Shown piece by piece: positions 6,563-6,630 of a DNA stretch of 6,630 nt. A model generated the notes under the pieces. It worked only from the letters and a program-made list of their open reading frames with translations, was not told the DNA's origin and ran no database searches. Origin of the DNA: JAGNHB01 sp964436005. Lineage in GTDB: Bacteria; Acidobacteriota; JAAYUB01. Every line of letters begins with the position of its first letter. Within the stretch, counting starts at the first letter, position 1. A program made the position numbers and the translations under genes. Where the stretch lies: positions 1 through 6,630 of the forward strand of contig CAYTBK010000192.1 in NCBI GenBank assembly GCA_964436005.1, given 5' to 3'.

Positions 6563-6588
6563 CATTCCGGTGCCCCGTCTGGTAGAAA
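6559..6588 (+). promoter_or_regulatory. Predicted sigma-70-type promoter for the gene at the right edge
   Basis: A perfect -35 consensus TTGACA (6559-6564) is followed by an 18-base spacer and a fair -10 box, TAGAAA (6583-6588, four of six consensus positions). Transcription would begin near 6595, leaving a leader of about 27 bases before the ATG at 6622. The consensus -35 suggests a fairly strong constitutive promoter that separates the next gene from the hisC-cmk-ribE unit. The 5-base inverted repeat TTCGC/GCGAA (6591-6595 and 6605-6609) just touches the ribosome site and may be chance. Confidence 0.65.
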
Positions 6589-6621
6589 GATTCGCTTTGA
6601 AAACGCGAAGGAGAAACCGCC

Positions 6622-6630
6622 ATGAAGAGA
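6622..6630 (+). CDS. Start of an unidentified gene, truncated by window edge
   Basis: ATG at 6622 begins Met-Lys-Arg and then leaves the window. The strong Shine-Dalgarno sequence AAGGAG (6608-6613) is eight bases upstream and a good promoter precedes it, so a real gene start is likely. Three residues are far too few to name a product. Confidence 0.6.

Noticed and set aside
6388..6585. A 65-codon plus-strand frame overlapping the end of ribE
   Set aside because: Most of it is a frame-shifted reading of the ribE tail with no ribosome site, and it runs through the predicted promoter.
6622..6630. Naming the right-edge gene rpmH because L34 often begins Met-Lys-Arg
   Set aside because: Three residues fit very many proteins, and nothing else in the window supports that choice.

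Overview
This is a GC-rich (roughly two-thirds G+C), gene-dense stretch in which every supported gene reads on the plus strand. The gene set (chemoreceptors, histidine, pyrimidine and riboflavin metabolism) is chromosomal and bacterial. The species cannot be fixed from the sequence. The codon bias, the WspA-like receptors and the HisC type would fit a GC-rich diderm such as an acidobacterial or deltaproteobacterial lineage, but that is a weak inference. I see no mobile element, tRNA, rRNA, CRISPR array or phage gene.

Left half (1-3903): two consecutive chemoreceptor (methyl-accepting chemotaxis protein) genes, joined by a 4-base ATGA overlap and so probably translationally coupled. The first is cut by the left edge and carries a Cache-type extracytoplasmic sensor. 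The second is complete, at 732 residues, and has a different, mostly helical periplasmic sensor of about 295 residues. Their cytoplasmic halves are paralogous and look like the WspA type of receptor used in alternative-function chemosensory pathways. Both have an unusually long HAMP linker. The signalling partners (CheA, CheW, CheR, CheB and an output regulator) are not in the window and could lie upstream.

Middle and right (3904-6463): a 115-base gap with a plausible sigma-70-type promoter (TTGATT, 17 bases, TAAAAT) leads into a tight three-gene set, hisC, cmk, ribE. These encode a histidinol-phosphate/aromatic aminotransferase, CMP kinase and riboflavin synthase, with gaps of 2 and 19 bases. 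HisC next to Cmk recalls the aromatic-amino-acid 'supraoperon' of Pseudomonas, here without tyrA and aroA between them and with ribE where rpsA is often found.

Right edge (6464-6630): a short intergenic region holding a possible 17-codon reading frame, a good promoter whose -35 box overlaps the stop codon of that frame, a Shine-Dalgarno site, and the first three codons (Met-Lys-Arg) of a further gene. Overall the window looks like ordinary core and sensory chromosome. The points worth checking are the tandem receptors and their linkers, the contracted hisC-cmk context, and possible regulatory structures in the two leader regions. I do not see convincing evidence of a wholly new system.
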